The position numbers and the translations under genes are program-made. Under the pieces are notes generated by a model, which was not told where the DNA came from, did no database searches, and was given only the letters and a program-made list of their open reading frames with translations. Shown one piece after another: positions 53,188 through 64,000 of a stretch of 64,000 nt of DNA (positions within the stretch are counted from its first letter, which is position 1; each line of letters begins with the position of its first letter). This stretch comes from Branchiostoma lanceolatum (lineage: Eukaryota; Chordata; Leptocardii; Amphioxiformes; Branchiostomatidae), in contig NC_089738.1 in the NCBI RefSeq assembly GCF_035083965.1, forward strand, positions 15,960,734 through 16,024,733, written 5' to 3'.

Positions 53188-56100
53188 TGTTCCGTCGTCC
53201 TATGACTGCTCCCTCGATAGCTCTGGATTCCGCGAAAAATGACGTGCGGAAAGGGTCACGCTCTTGCAGTTTTGAAAACGGCCTGCTCTTGAAATATGCA
53301 CCTACTGAAGTTCACTGTCGCCTCCGACCTTTGACTTATCTAGATGCACAACAAATGAAATGAGCATCCGATGGAAGGTATCGCGTCTCTCCCGTTCACC
53401 CAGACTCTGTTATTTCGGTACGCAGACCGCTGTCATAACGCGAAATATGATACAACGTCCACTGGGACAAGGATTTTCCAGTGTGGCGAGGTCTTTTAAG
53501 TGCACCAGAATACCAGAAAATTGTGCATTGATGACGACCGAGGGATTTCCTCACATCCCTTAAACATCCCAGACCTTCTGTAGACGTCAAAGCTAAGGAC
53601 ACTGGCAGGGCACGCAGCAAACCAATAAATATTTAAGAGAGTGGTTTTAGTCTCATGCAGAGACCTCTGCACTATTTATGGTCGTGGCGACCATATCGGA
53701 CCGCTGCCAGCATGGAATGGGGCCAAACTTCGCATATAAGCGTCAGTGGTAAATACCTAGTCGAACAGTAAGGTGAGAGAGACGACGTGCCGCCTGCATG
53801 CACTGACTATGGGACGGTACCGCAACGAAACGTGTCGATGAATAAGAAATGCACATGTGTTTTAAAGCGTGTAACGGTTATTGCAAAGTGCTCACAATTG
53901 GAATACTTCCACGTGATCATATTATTCCTTTAACTCTATTTGTTTCTTTTGTTCGTAATACATGTAGCACTAGTCTCTAGACTGAAGCTCTTGGTGTAAA
54001 AAAATTCCACGGTAAATCTATAACAAGTAAAAATAAAAATTTCCCCGTCAGTCTCTCTCTAACGGATTCATTTCATTTCCAATTCTTCTTTTTATCATCT
54101 TCATTTCTAGGATACCTCTATAAAACACATCTATATTTGCTATTTCGGCCAGATGATTTTTACTGAAAGGTGAGGGGGCACACTCGATGATGGGCCGCTA
54201 TTTACGGAGTCAAGGGCAGCTGGACTTTGGCACTTATCAATGGAAACCCATAGGGTTGAGGTGGAGTTGGAGTTGGGGTGGGGTTGCGGTTAAGGGGATA
54301 GGGTAGAGAGCGTGTTTGTCGTTTGACGTAAGACCATCGCAGATATATGAGATATTTAAAGAGGGTGCATCAGAAAATCAATTCTCTTGAATAGCGTGCT
54401 AAATAACGTTTGTTATATATAATTCCTTCCTTTTTAATTAATTTTTTTTAATAGAAAATAGACAAATAAAGAATGATTAAATAAAATGAAAGAAGCATAC
54501 ACGTACGTTCTTGGCCATTTTTTTTCTACTAAAACCCCATTCCATTCTTAAATTGATAAGTGCATTCTTGCATCAGCTCCTGGGCCGTGTGATACTATAG
54601 CATGTAAAAGCATTGCCCCGTTTAGATGGGTAATTGTATTACGGCACAACCATGTCAGACAGCCAGCACGTACACATCCTACGTGTCGTGCGTGTGAAAC
54701 CCGGGCTGAAAAAATGCATGTTGATCCATGTCTGTTCATAAATTAGTGTAAATAGTACGTCGTTAAGAATTGCGAGCATCACATCGTCCTTCACATATCA
54801 CTATGTTAACAGTATACGTACGTCCTAAACCAATAGAATTAGCATACCAATACCATAGGGAAATTCAACATTGTAAACATTACATTCATACTTTTTATAC
54901 AGGTCAAAGCAAGTTCAACGCTGGTTTAGTGAGCGTGCTTACAGAGTCAAGTGGTTAGTCACCTCTGTCCATGGACCTAAACTTTGGGAGTTCGCATCCC
55001 GGCCGCTAACCCGACATGGAAAGGGTTACAGTCCTTAGGACGGGACGTTCAGCCGTAGTCCACTGTTTATTGTGCTTAATTGTCAGACTGGTAATTTCCC
55101 TTATAGAAAATGTAAATCTTGTACATTGCGTTTGTCTTTTTTGTAACGACCAGGTCGTTTAAGATCACTTTCTTTCACAGCCTTTCATTTTTACTGATGG
55201 AGATTTCCGACCTTCCAAATCTGGTGAGCAAAATCCATTAGAAGATACATTTGAACTTGTTGACGAGGGTGAGGGATACGTGGCGTCCAACTGGCGGGAT
55301 TCTGCTGTACGGCATCCCTGAGGCTTGGGCATGATCAGAAATCACTATGGTTTTCCATGTCTTCCTTGGACCAACACCATGTGTCGGCAGGGGTCCCCAC
55401 GTGCACCACGACTGCCTCTTTGGAACACGTTGTTCTATCTGAAGACTATGTATTCATGCTGGAAATAGAAATAAGGAGAGGCCACTAAAAACACATCTTC
55501 TTAAACAAAACAGCTCTGTCTTTGTATGAACGTTTTAAAGACAGACATGTCATCAATTCACTATTATTATGCGATTTCTAACGTCTCTGCACTACAATAA
55601 ACTTCAACTACATGAGAAACTATGTGTGTGTGTGGACTGTGGAGGGGGGATTTATAATCTTTTAATTTTTATATCCTTTTATTCAACTCCACAGATCAAA
55701 GGTCAGATCACTGTTATCTATTTTTGTCTACGTCGAGTCAAGCTATTGATGAAATTTTGATGTCAATGTGAACCTCTCTCAAAGTGAATAATTCTCACCA
55801 GTCTTCAACGTGTTTTTTAAATAGACAAAATTAAACAAAATTAAAAGTTTTGAATACTTTATACAGCGAAATTCAACTATTCCACGGCCAAAGTCTGTTA
55901 TATAAGAAAGTGCACTTGATGCAGTTGTCAAAACTATGACCTTGCGCTATATAGCGAACCCTTCGGTTATTTTCAAGAAGCAGCCGAAATTCTCGTTCCC
56001 AGGAATCTGTGTGTCCGTCCTTGGTGCTGAACGTGCAATCACGTGACACTGTCAACAGGTTTCCTCAAAATTACTCGCGTTTAACCACTATATTAACTAC

Positions 56101-56560
56101 CGAACAATGATATTGTGAAAAAAGAAGCTCAACTTATCTCCTTGGTGTGTTCTGATTTGATTTTTACAAGCCTTTATTGTGAAATAAATCTTTTGCACTC
56201 TGGCATATTGTCTATTGCTTTCCTTTAGACCGAGAAGCTGTTGGAGCCATAACCACGTATAACATCAGCCGTACAAGATATTCGTCTCCAGGATAGTTTC
56301 CTATTAGTACCTAGAATATGAGGTTTTTATTTCATCCAAATGAGGTTTTGATGAAAAATCCATCATGCATCCAAAAATCCAGACGATAAAGTAATTCTAT
56401 TCCGCAAATTATGCAGGTTATAGCCCGTTACACGTAACGCTGCGCATTCTCCTTCCATTTTATGTTTAGCTTGAAGGTCCCCAGACTGATATTTTCCCTC
56501 CATGTCCTCATTCCAGTCGTCCGAAGGACATTCTGAACCCGACAGTCAGGGTCTGTGCAA
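53188..56560. other. Intergenic stretch between laforin and TSSC4 promoters
   Basis: The two genes are divergent. Apart from the laforin promoter region just above 53187 and a SINE-like piece at about 54940-55080, I see no gene. A GGTTGAGGTGGAGTTGGAGT-type simple run lies near 54255-54295. Confidence 0.4.
54940..55080 (+). mobile_element. tRNA-like SINE
   Basis: AAGTGGTTAGTCACC resembles an A-box and GGGAGTTCGCATCCCGG a B-box. GACATGGAAAGGGTTACAG and GGACGGGACGTTCAGCCG follow as a body. The tRNA-like part does not close into a full cloverleaf. Confidence 0.5.
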
Positions 56561-56566
56561 ACAATC

Positions 56567-56965
56567 ATGAAAGGCGATCTCTCGACCAGGCAAACATTGG
56601 CTCACGCCATTTTCCCGCCAATTGGGGATTGTAAGTAATATCAATGTGGTCACTTAATGCCGTTTTGTCCAGATTTTGTCATAAAACTTTGCTTTTAAAA
56701 AGCAAACGAAGACTAAGTTATATGACATAAATGGATTGCTTTTACTAGATCACATCTGGTTTAAGAGAATTATAGAAAATTGTTTTCTGTGCCAGACACC
56801 CCTTCTATTTAGTGGACCACCCCGCTGTTAACCTCTGACATTCTGTCATCAATATATTTTGGTACGACACGAACTCTTCAATTCGGTAAGCTTTGTTCTG
56901 TCTTTGTGGGCTTGTTGTTATTGTAGACCGGCCTAAGTGTCGAGCAAAGGACTTCCAGTCCCACG
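56567..56965 (+). promoter_or_regulatory. TSSC4 promoter and probable 5' untranslated exons
   Basis: GCCATTTTCCCGCCAATTGG at 56606-56625 combines a YY1-like GCCATTTT, a perfect E2F-type TTTCCCGCC and a CCAAT box. It is followed by a donor (GATT|GTAAGTAA at 56630/56631). A short 39-base exon fits at 56927-56965 (TTGTTATTGTAG| ... CCACG|GTAAGG). An ATG at 56567 opens a frame through both, but it is not in phase with the TSSC4 ATG at 57875, so these are more likely untranslated exons with an upstream ORF. Confidence 0.4.
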
Positions 56966-57874
56966 GTAAGGCTTTTTTTCTTTTTGTGACGAATCTATCG
57001 TTAAGGGGCGCTTAGCAGTCATACCGTCCTAAAAATAGCATCGCTAGGATGGGGGAGGGAGGGGAGGGGGGCGTCTTCATGTAAGCGGAATTTTGAGTAT
57101 TTGGCTGCACGGGATATGTCCTGTTACCGCTGTCGTCTGGCAGCGTGCTAAATGCGTAGTAGCCTTCTTGTGCAGTCTGGATATTGAGCCGGAAAAGGCA
57201 CAAGAAAATGTAGGAAAATTCGGGACACATACAGTCATAAATGTACAAAATCAATATGATGTGTTTGGGGCATAATATTGTGATAGTCTGTCTTTACTTT
57301 CATGCATATTCATTAATGGCACTGAACAACATGGATGTGACAAAGAGCACTAACCATTGCTGCTTTGTGCAGTTCAATAAAGATATTATTTTGTTCACAT
57401 GAGTGTAGTGGTAGACTAGTCTCAAAACATGTGTTATTTGGTGTTAAGATGTGTTGAGATTGATGTAGTGACTTTCAAAATGGATGCTGCCTTGTATCTA
57501 TTAAACTAATCTCTCTGTATCACTTAGCCATCCTATTCCAGCTCCAGTTAACTCCTCTACCGGTAATCGCTTCACTGCAGAATACTACTGTCTGGCTCCC
57601 TTTGATAGAAGTTTGATTGGCATTTTAATACATGCCTAAGATATAAGGGAGAGCTCGTATTGGCTCTGTGTCCCTCAGTTTTCTGTAACAGCATGGTGTT
57701 GGGTTCGAACAGGCATTTAGAAGTTTGATCCTTGTTTCACTGCTTCTGATAAATATTCAATACCCAAAATAATGAATGAGGTAAGGGTCAAACGTTTAGA
57801 TGATCCTGTTTCTACTTGGAGATGAATGAAATCATGGCTTATATTTCTGTCATCGTACTCTCACTAGTTCAAAG

Positions 57875-60287
57875 ATGTCGGGGAAGCAAGATGGTGAGAA
57901 GGATCAGGAAGGCTACTCCATCCACAATCCGGGGAACCCGGACTTCCAGCGCCGCATGGCGTCCGCCTTCGGCAACCTGGAGCAGATGAACCCAGGCGGA
58001 GGTCGCGCCCCGCCAGAGCGGGACTCCCGCGGTCCCTGGCAACGTCCCCCCGTCCCCGACTACGTGGTCAACCCCAACAGGTGGACACGCTACAGCCTTC
58101 AGGGTGACCCAGTTTTTTATTAGGCTATCATAGGTACGATGACTGAGTTCAACATCATTCATGTGCATTTATATAAATATAATTATTTTTATAATTGTCT
58201 ATGGGTAGTCTATGGGTCATGTAGTCTGATATGGGTAATAAGGTTCTAATTCTATCATAGGTACAATGACTGGGTTCATGTGAATATATGCTATTCCAAG
58301 AAGCAACAAAATAAATTGGTGTGGCTTTAGTCTATAGGCAATAAGCTATGGGAGAGAATGAGTGAGTGAGTGAGTGAGTGAGTGAGTGAATAAGGTTCTT
58401 ATTCTATTATAATTTATAGGTACAATGACTCGGTTCATGTGCATATATTTAATTAGTCTATGGGTAATAAGCTATGGGAGAGAGTGAGTGAGTGAGTAAG
58501 GTTCTTATTCTATCATAGGTACGGTGACTGGGTTCAACATCATTCATGTTCATGTATCTAATTAGTTTAAGGGTATTAAGGTTCTAATTCATTTAAGGGA
58601 GTGGGGTTTATTTTAGAACTGAGTATTGGATTTGTGAACTTGGCAAGGAAAGCGTTTATTGATTGAAAAAAAATTGGAATTTATTTCATCTGTGAGAATG
58701 TAGCTGTGCCAAGTAAGTTCTAATTTAGCTTTGTTCATATTATACTGTATTGATAATCTATAAAATCATGTAAAATTGCCTTCATATTTCTAATAAAAAT
58801 GTAGGTCGTCTATATATAAGATACTTAGTCTACGGAATAAGCTTATCTCACATGTTACTCATCGCATGTTAGTCTCAGAAAACTTGAGTTGCTCAATCGA
58901 TTTTGATAAGAAGTCAAGGAGAAATAAAGAAGCAGTAAATGGCATGGTTCAATAATGAACCACTAATTTTACTAAAAGGACATGTAACAAAATGTAAAGG
59001 ATAAAGATGGTAAAATATCATACGTAGATCGATATGGATGAATTAGCACGGTAAGTTTGTCAGTACAAATACTGAGTGGGTTTACAAGGTAACAGTTACA
59101 CAGCAACTGAGTAAAATTTGGAAATAGTAAGATGTTCCATACGGCATCTGTTGTCTTTCGTCCGTGACTGAAAAGAAAGGCCAGTCTTCAAGACAACGCT
59201 GTCTGTTTTTTCCAGATTTTATCCAGTTGCTTGAGTAACTGTTACCTTGTGTATCTTATTACCTGGATGTCTAACAACAATGTTTGAACAACAATGTACT
59301 AGTAGTAAGGAGTGCAAATTATCAATGGTGCATTAGTATGGATGAATTGGTAAGTTTTATATCTTAAGCACAAGTGCTGAGTGTGTTATTAACTGTGTCT
59401 GTTCTATAACTCCTTGACTTGCAGAAGAAGAAGATCTGAACGACCAAACCAACAGGGCTGCCGCGCTTGACTTCCTTGCCGACCTACGCAGGCGACACAA
59501 CGACGAGCAGCCCCTCAACATCTTCGAAGACTCCGACTCCAAAGAGGAGGAAGAAGAAGAAGAAGAAGAGGAAGAAGATGGAGAGGAAGAGAAGCACGGG
59601 GATAAAAAGAAAGAGGAGGAGAAAAAGGAAGAGAAGAAAGGCGGTGCCACCACAAAACAGTACCCCCCGAAGCCATCCAGCAGACCGTGGGATCCAGAGG
59701 GTAGAGCGGGCAGACACACCCTCCCCCCTCCTCCCCCCATGATGTTGATCAACCCCCCTCTCAGCGTCCACTCCTCCCTGTCCAAGCGACCGATGCAGAG
59801 CGTCCCCCTCCCCAAGACATCCGGCAGCGCAGCTCTACCCAAGGCGGAGGTCAGACCTTCCGTGGGCAAAACCGCCGACACCACCTACTTTAGACCCACT
59901 TTCCAGCCCAGATGGAACCGCGCGCCGGACCAGGGGGGGAAGACAGAGGCCGGAACGGCCGGCGCACCTCCGGACAACGGGAGCAAGCCCGACAGCGCGT
60001 CTCGTTGGATGAGCGGGACCTACACCATGCCAGAGTACAGAGTCGGCCAGAAGAGGAAGGCGTCACGACCCATGAGGCAGTCGTCGGAAGGCAGCGGTCA
60101 GAAGGAGCAGCCCGCCGCCCTGGGTCTCCAGCATCTCCAGTGGTACGATGATGAGGAGGATGAAGACGATGATGCGGTACCCACTGGTGTATCATGGGAA
60201 GCCTCGGCAGAGCGACCGTCTGAGGAGACCTCGTCACACACAGCAAAGAGAGCCAAGAAGAACATTCGCCCGCGCCAAGACGACTAG
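57875..60287 (+). CDS. TSSC4: TSSC4-like U5 snRNP assembly factor
   Basis: Exons 57875-58103 and 59425-60287 join in phase 1 to give 363 residues. The start (AAAGATGTCG) has a good context. Residues about 19-38 (PGNPDFQRRMASAFGNLEQM) match the conserved N-terminal helix of TSSC4; residues 58-76 (PPVPDYVVNPNRWTRYSLQ) are its most conserved motif; NRAAALDFLADLR follows across the splice. A long Glu-rich run (EEEEEEEEEEEDGEEE), a Lys-rich run, Pro-rich segments (LPPPPPMMLINPP) and a basic C-terminus (AKRAKKNIRPRQDD) complete an essentially disordered protein. In human cells TSSC4 is a nuclear chaperone of the U5 snRNP and tri-snRNP through PRPF8 and related proteins. AATAAA at about 60924 is the likely polyadenylation signal. 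Confidence 0.88.
58120..58590 (+). repeat. Tandem repeats in the TSSC4 intron with GTGA microsatellite
   Basis: CTATCATAGGTAC.ATGACTG occurs at about 58124, 58254, 58402 (decayed) and 58513, each followed by GGTTCA..TTCATGTGCAT-like sequence and ending in GGTAATAAGGTTCT. Units are about 100-150 bp. A (GTGA)n run at about 58359-58388 and a shorter one near 58484 arose within them. Confidence 0.75.
59060..59280 (-). mobile_element. Penelope-like terminal fragment in the TSSC4 intron
   Basis: About 59079-59125 (AACAGTTACACAGCAACTGA..) returns inverted at about 59208-59250 (TTTTATCCAGTTGCTTGAGT, AACTGTTACCTTGTG). The region between holds a decayed hammerhead core (59126-59169). It belongs to the same family as 52420-52530. 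Confidence 0.6.
59126..59169 (-). ncRNA. Decayed hammerhead ribozyme relic
   Basis: Aligned to 52479-52522 it keeps AGTCA, the spacing and stem II outline, but the core reads CGGACGA instead of CUGANGA and GAAC instead of GAAA, and stem I closes with TTACT. It should be inactive. Confidence 0.55.
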
Positions 60288-63200
60288 GGATAAGAACTTT
60301 CGAACCTTATAATAGGGGAAACATGTAGAGAATCTACTATTCATTAGTGTTACATTACATGATATTCATTCATGCCTTACATAGCAAAATGTCAGATGGA
60401 CTAGCTAGGGGGTCACACATAAATAGTTAGTTGGACATCCTTACATACATGTACATGTACACTTTCATTGACGATTTGATGTGTTTCCTTTAATTTGTCT
60501 TTTGTAATTACTAGGTAGTTTTTTGTACAAGTTTGTGAATTGTCTAGAAACTGCGACTCTAGAAATAATGTCATTTTTTTTGCGTTCCAGTTTTAAGGAA
60601 CTTTTGAAATGTTGCAAGTTTAATGCATGAGAATTTTATTTTGTATTTTGTAATCATGGTTTCTATTGAAACAGAATTTGGATTTGCAATTATTATAGTG
60701 GATTTCTGGGAGATAACTTTTTTTAGTACATTATAACTTGATGTGCCAATGTGTATATATTTTTGTGTGAAATTGTAATCATGGCATTTGTAGTAAGGTA
60801 GGAGAAACTCATTTAAGACAGTATATGTATCTGTCGTAAATGTAGTTGCATTCAACCTGATTGTTTGGTTTTCATTTTTTCTAAATGCTGTGATTTTAAG
60901 CTATTATATTTGCATTTAATGTGGAAATAAATTGGAAGAAACATAGAATCACATACTGGAAAGTAAAACAGGTCTAAAAATAGGAGCTTTTGTTTAAGAA
61001 ATTGGAGGCTTTAGTGTCATCTCAAGGAACTTATTGCGAAGATCTTGGTTTTCTGTTATAGGATTCAACTGTAATTTTCAACACAAAGGAAAAAAATTTC
61101 CACTGAAATACACTGCTTTTTTGACATCTTTATGCAGATAGAACACATGACTCGGTGAGCAGTGGATCAAAAGTTACAGAAAGTATATGACATCCACCAT
61201 CTCTATTATTAACGGTTTGTAGTACACCAGGCCTGACAGTCCCTTAATAGAGACGGGGGATGCCACAAAGTTTCTACAACTTAACATCCACCCGTCCTCT
61301 GTGTTAGAAGTTTACTTCACAGTTGAATCTTATTACAGAATGGATTTTACCAACACAGATGAAATTTAAAACAAGGGCCTTCTTAGTTTTCCCTCTCTAC
61401 AGTAGTAAATACAAGCCATATAACCCTTGGGGATGGACCCCTTTGTAGTAAAGACTGACTCCTCTTTGAAGGGTGATGTAAAAACACACAACATGAAATA
61501 AAGAGGCTTTTGCCTAGGCTTTGTATCAAGCATATACTAAGCAAGCTTGCAGGACATTCTGATGTTTCATTCAAAGCATGTACATTGCCTGTACACACCC
61601 TCAAAGCCAGAGCAAGTCGGTTCCTTTAATGGCGTTATATAGTCCATTACTATTGTAGCTGTTGTATATTGGACTACTGTATCAGTCCATGATGTGGTCA
61701 GAGAGACTGCTATATTCTCTCTCAGTGTGTATGTGTTGAATAAACTGTTCCTATCTATGATAATCAGTATCCCTAAAAAGGGGCATTTTTCTCCGACATT
61801 TACAAACGATGTATCTCTGCGATGCTAATCCATCGATGAGTTGTCAGCATAAGATAATAAACAGTCGATGGATGAATCCGTATTTTGTTATGTTGTCGTC
61901 GCTGTGTGCATGTTTGATTGACAGGCTGGGATCACACACACAGGCGGGACGCCATATTTGGTGTGTCACATACCGATCATAACTCCACCCAAATAAAGCC
62001 CAGCGGTCCCTGGGCTCTGATATTTCACACTGGCTGTATTAAGACATCACAAGCTTGTCCTTTTAAAACTTGGCAGTTAGATCGAAAATACAAATTATAT
62101 AAACATGTGTTTTGTCTACAAAATGTATATTTTGTCTACAAAATGTATATTGTAATTTTCAAGTTGTTCAGGACTAACTTAAAGCTCAGAATGAATGTAT
62201 CCAAAGAATTGAGAAACCCATGGCCGGTTTGAAAGTGCCACCATGTGTCCTGAGGTAATACTGCAGGGCTTTCACCACCACCAAGAAAAAACCAAGGACA
62301 AAATGTTACCTTGACTGTTATTTGAGTGTAGCCTTTATCATGTAGTGTTTTCTTTGTCCTAAATGATAGGACAGAGTGTATGATGAGTGAAAAGAATAGG
62401 GAGTAGATATATGGGGCAGACTAAAGTGTTATCTTCCAGCTAACCTTAACCTGAACCAGCAGATTTTTTAAGGGAAATGTCACAGAAAATCACTGGGGCA
62501 CTGTAGAAGTATATTAGTTGCATTTATACCAAGTCATGTCTGGTGTGAGAGGACTTGTTTTTGTTTTAGTACAAATACCCCTGACCCTTCGCTAGTATCA
62601 CAGAAATTAAAGACATCAAAAGGATTCTGGTATCACAGCGCCCTCTGTTGACACATGGTGCAGGTGCAGCTTGCTGACTGGGCTTTAGACAACGCCTGAC
62701 ATTGCTATCTTGAAAGTTAGATAGATACCATCTATACCTCACCATAGCTGATGAATGTTATCTATTATCTAAAAGGAGGGATATTAGTTCCCTTTTTAAG
62801 ACAATGTATGTACACACTCACAAAAAATTCTATTTAACATGTTACTGGTAAAATAGCTGTAACTTTGTGAAGACATTAAATAAATAATGCAGGACTTGAA
62901 GGTGACATTTTATGCTATTTTATTGTATGGAGCATTATTTGAATTTAGAGCATGGAGAAACACAAATAAACAAAATCATCAAATTCGTATATAATTGTAC
63001 ATATTTCATTTGAAACTACATGTCCTTTGGTTAGCTTTGTGCTTTGTCAAAGTTAACAAGTAATAAACCAGTATCATGTTCATAAAAATACCTCTAATTG
63101 TCTTTTATTCAAATGTTTAGTATGATATAAAGTATAGTAAGTATAGTAAAAAAGCCCTCAAAAACACATGTTTATTGATCTACATGTATAAGTACGTAAT

Positions 63201-63405
63201 GAAGGCATTTCAATAAATGTGGACACTATTATGATGGAAATGGATAACCAAATAAACAATGTAATGCATTGTTACAGAATTGTTATAAACTTTTTGAATC
63301 TTTTATGTCGACTATACAAAATATCCGAAATGGCAAATTGAAAATATACAGTGCTATATAGCCCTAACAGTCACTGTTTTTCTGGCTACGTTCTTCTCTG
63401 CTCTT
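60288..63405. other. TSSC4 3' UTR and intergenic stretch, converging on RNASEH2B
   Basis: The TSSC4 3' UTR runs to about 60940. From the right, the RNASEH2B 3' UTR probably ends near a minus-strand AATAAA at about 63171. In between, a small direct repeat (TTTTGTCTACAAAATGTATA twice, about 62109-62150) is the only structure noted; no gene. Confidence 0.45.
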
Positions 63406-64000
63406 TCACTTTTTCTTGTTTTTAGCAGCAGTCTTGGGTGAGAAGAAGCTGGATATGCTCTTCATGCCGGTTTTGTCCACTTTGCTGAGAGCCCTCTGAG
63501 CTGCTGTCATCTTTGTGTTCTGAATCAGAAATGAGAGCTTGATGTATTAAATATACTTTTTTACAAACACAAATTGTATCACAATTGTATACTGATATTT
63601 TCAAGATAGGAAATACAAAATGTGTAAGACTTTATAATGGCAAAGCCTTTGTGTTGGCCAATGGCCATGATATATCTTTATCAAATTTTATCATCCTTCA
63701 CTTGTGACTACCATAATGTATATGTCAAGGTAAACATTGCAATGTAACAGAATCACTAATTCTATCGGTAGAGGTCTCAATCTGTCAACAGAGTATACCC
63801 ATTGATACAAAGTGACAAGTGTCCTTTAAGGGAATATCTTTACAGACTGTGATCGGGATCTCTATCACACAATCAGCAAACTGACAGATTGCAATCTCTA
63901 ACCTGACATATGAAAAAAAATCAGATAAAATTAATACATTGTACATGTAAGTAACATAATTTTACTCCCAGGCATTTTACTCCCAGGCCACCTCACCTTG
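63406..64000 (-). CDS. RNASEH2B: Ribonuclease H2 subunit B, last exon (partial gene)
   Basis: The acceptor GATTCAG leads into an exon 63519-63406 coding 37 residues: [36 protein letters not shown] and stop TGA. The MKSISSFF core is a PCNA-interacting (PIP) box, and the TAAQRAL..KVDK lead and lysine-rich end match the C-terminus of RNase H2 subunit B, which tethers the heterotrimer to PCNA for removal of RNA-DNA hybrids and misplaced ribonucleotides in the nucleus. The donor CAAG|GTGAGG at the window edge (GT at 63996-63995) probably closes the preceding exon, nearly all of which lies outside. The phase at the acceptor is 0. Confidence 0.85.

Noticed and set aside
59357-59884. 175-codon minus-strand frame opposite the TSSC4 second exon
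   Set aside because: Shadow of the TSSC4 coding strand; the poly-Ser/Phe stretch is the complement of the Glu/Lys runs.
1-64000. CRISPR arrays, bacterial operons, insertion sequences
   Set aside because: No regularly spaced identical repeats with unique spacers and no prokaryotic gene layout; all supported genes have spliceosomal introns.

Overview
The window looks like nuclear DNA of an invertebrate chordate, most likely an amphioxus (Branchiostoma). The basis is the gene set (vertebrate-like PINCH, IRF, laforin and TSSC4 orthologues plus a fibrinogen-related gene cluster), introns of a few hundred bases to a few kb, and a dense load of short inverted-repeat transposons, tRNA-derived SINEs and Penelope-like remnants. 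The species is inferred, not proven. Genes are split by introns, so each model was built by joining exons on splice sites and reading phase.

Layout. 0.7-3.3 kb: 5' end of an unidentified coiled-coil gene on the minus strand that runs off the left edge. 5-12 kb: a tandem array of fibrinogen-domain (FReD) secreted lectin-like genes on the plus strand: one dead copy (5.35 kb) and two intact three-exon genes (6.5-8.0 and 9.8-12.0 kb). 15.2-31.8 kb (possibly to 35.6 kb): PINCH/LIMS, minus strand, 11 shared or upstream coding exons and three alternative terminal exons. A second, long, highly charged first exon at 35.0-35.6 kb joins the same acceptor in phase. 40.7-45.1 kb: an interferon regulatory factor, five exons, plus strand. 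49.4-53.2 kb: laforin-like glycogen phosphatase, two exons, minus strand, with a long repeat-built tail. 56.6-60.3 kb: TSSC4, plus strand. 63.4-64 kb: last exon of RNASEH2B, minus strand, running off the right edge.

The genes do not form a pathway. PINCH is an adhesion scaffold, IRF and the FReDs are immunity-type genes, laforin acts on glycogen, TSSC4 on the spliceosome and RNASEH2B on RNA-DNA hybrids.

Between genes and in introns lie many mobile elements. The most striking are Penelope-like retroelement remnants carrying complete hammerhead-ribozyme cores (10.4, 32.1, 32.65 and 52.5 kb, with a decayed one at 59.1 kb), one pair flanking a GIY-YIG endonuclease ORF. Others are palindromic MITEs with 8-bp target duplications, a TTAA-flanked element, SINEs (one exactly at the breakpoint of the FReD duplication), and several tandem duplications.
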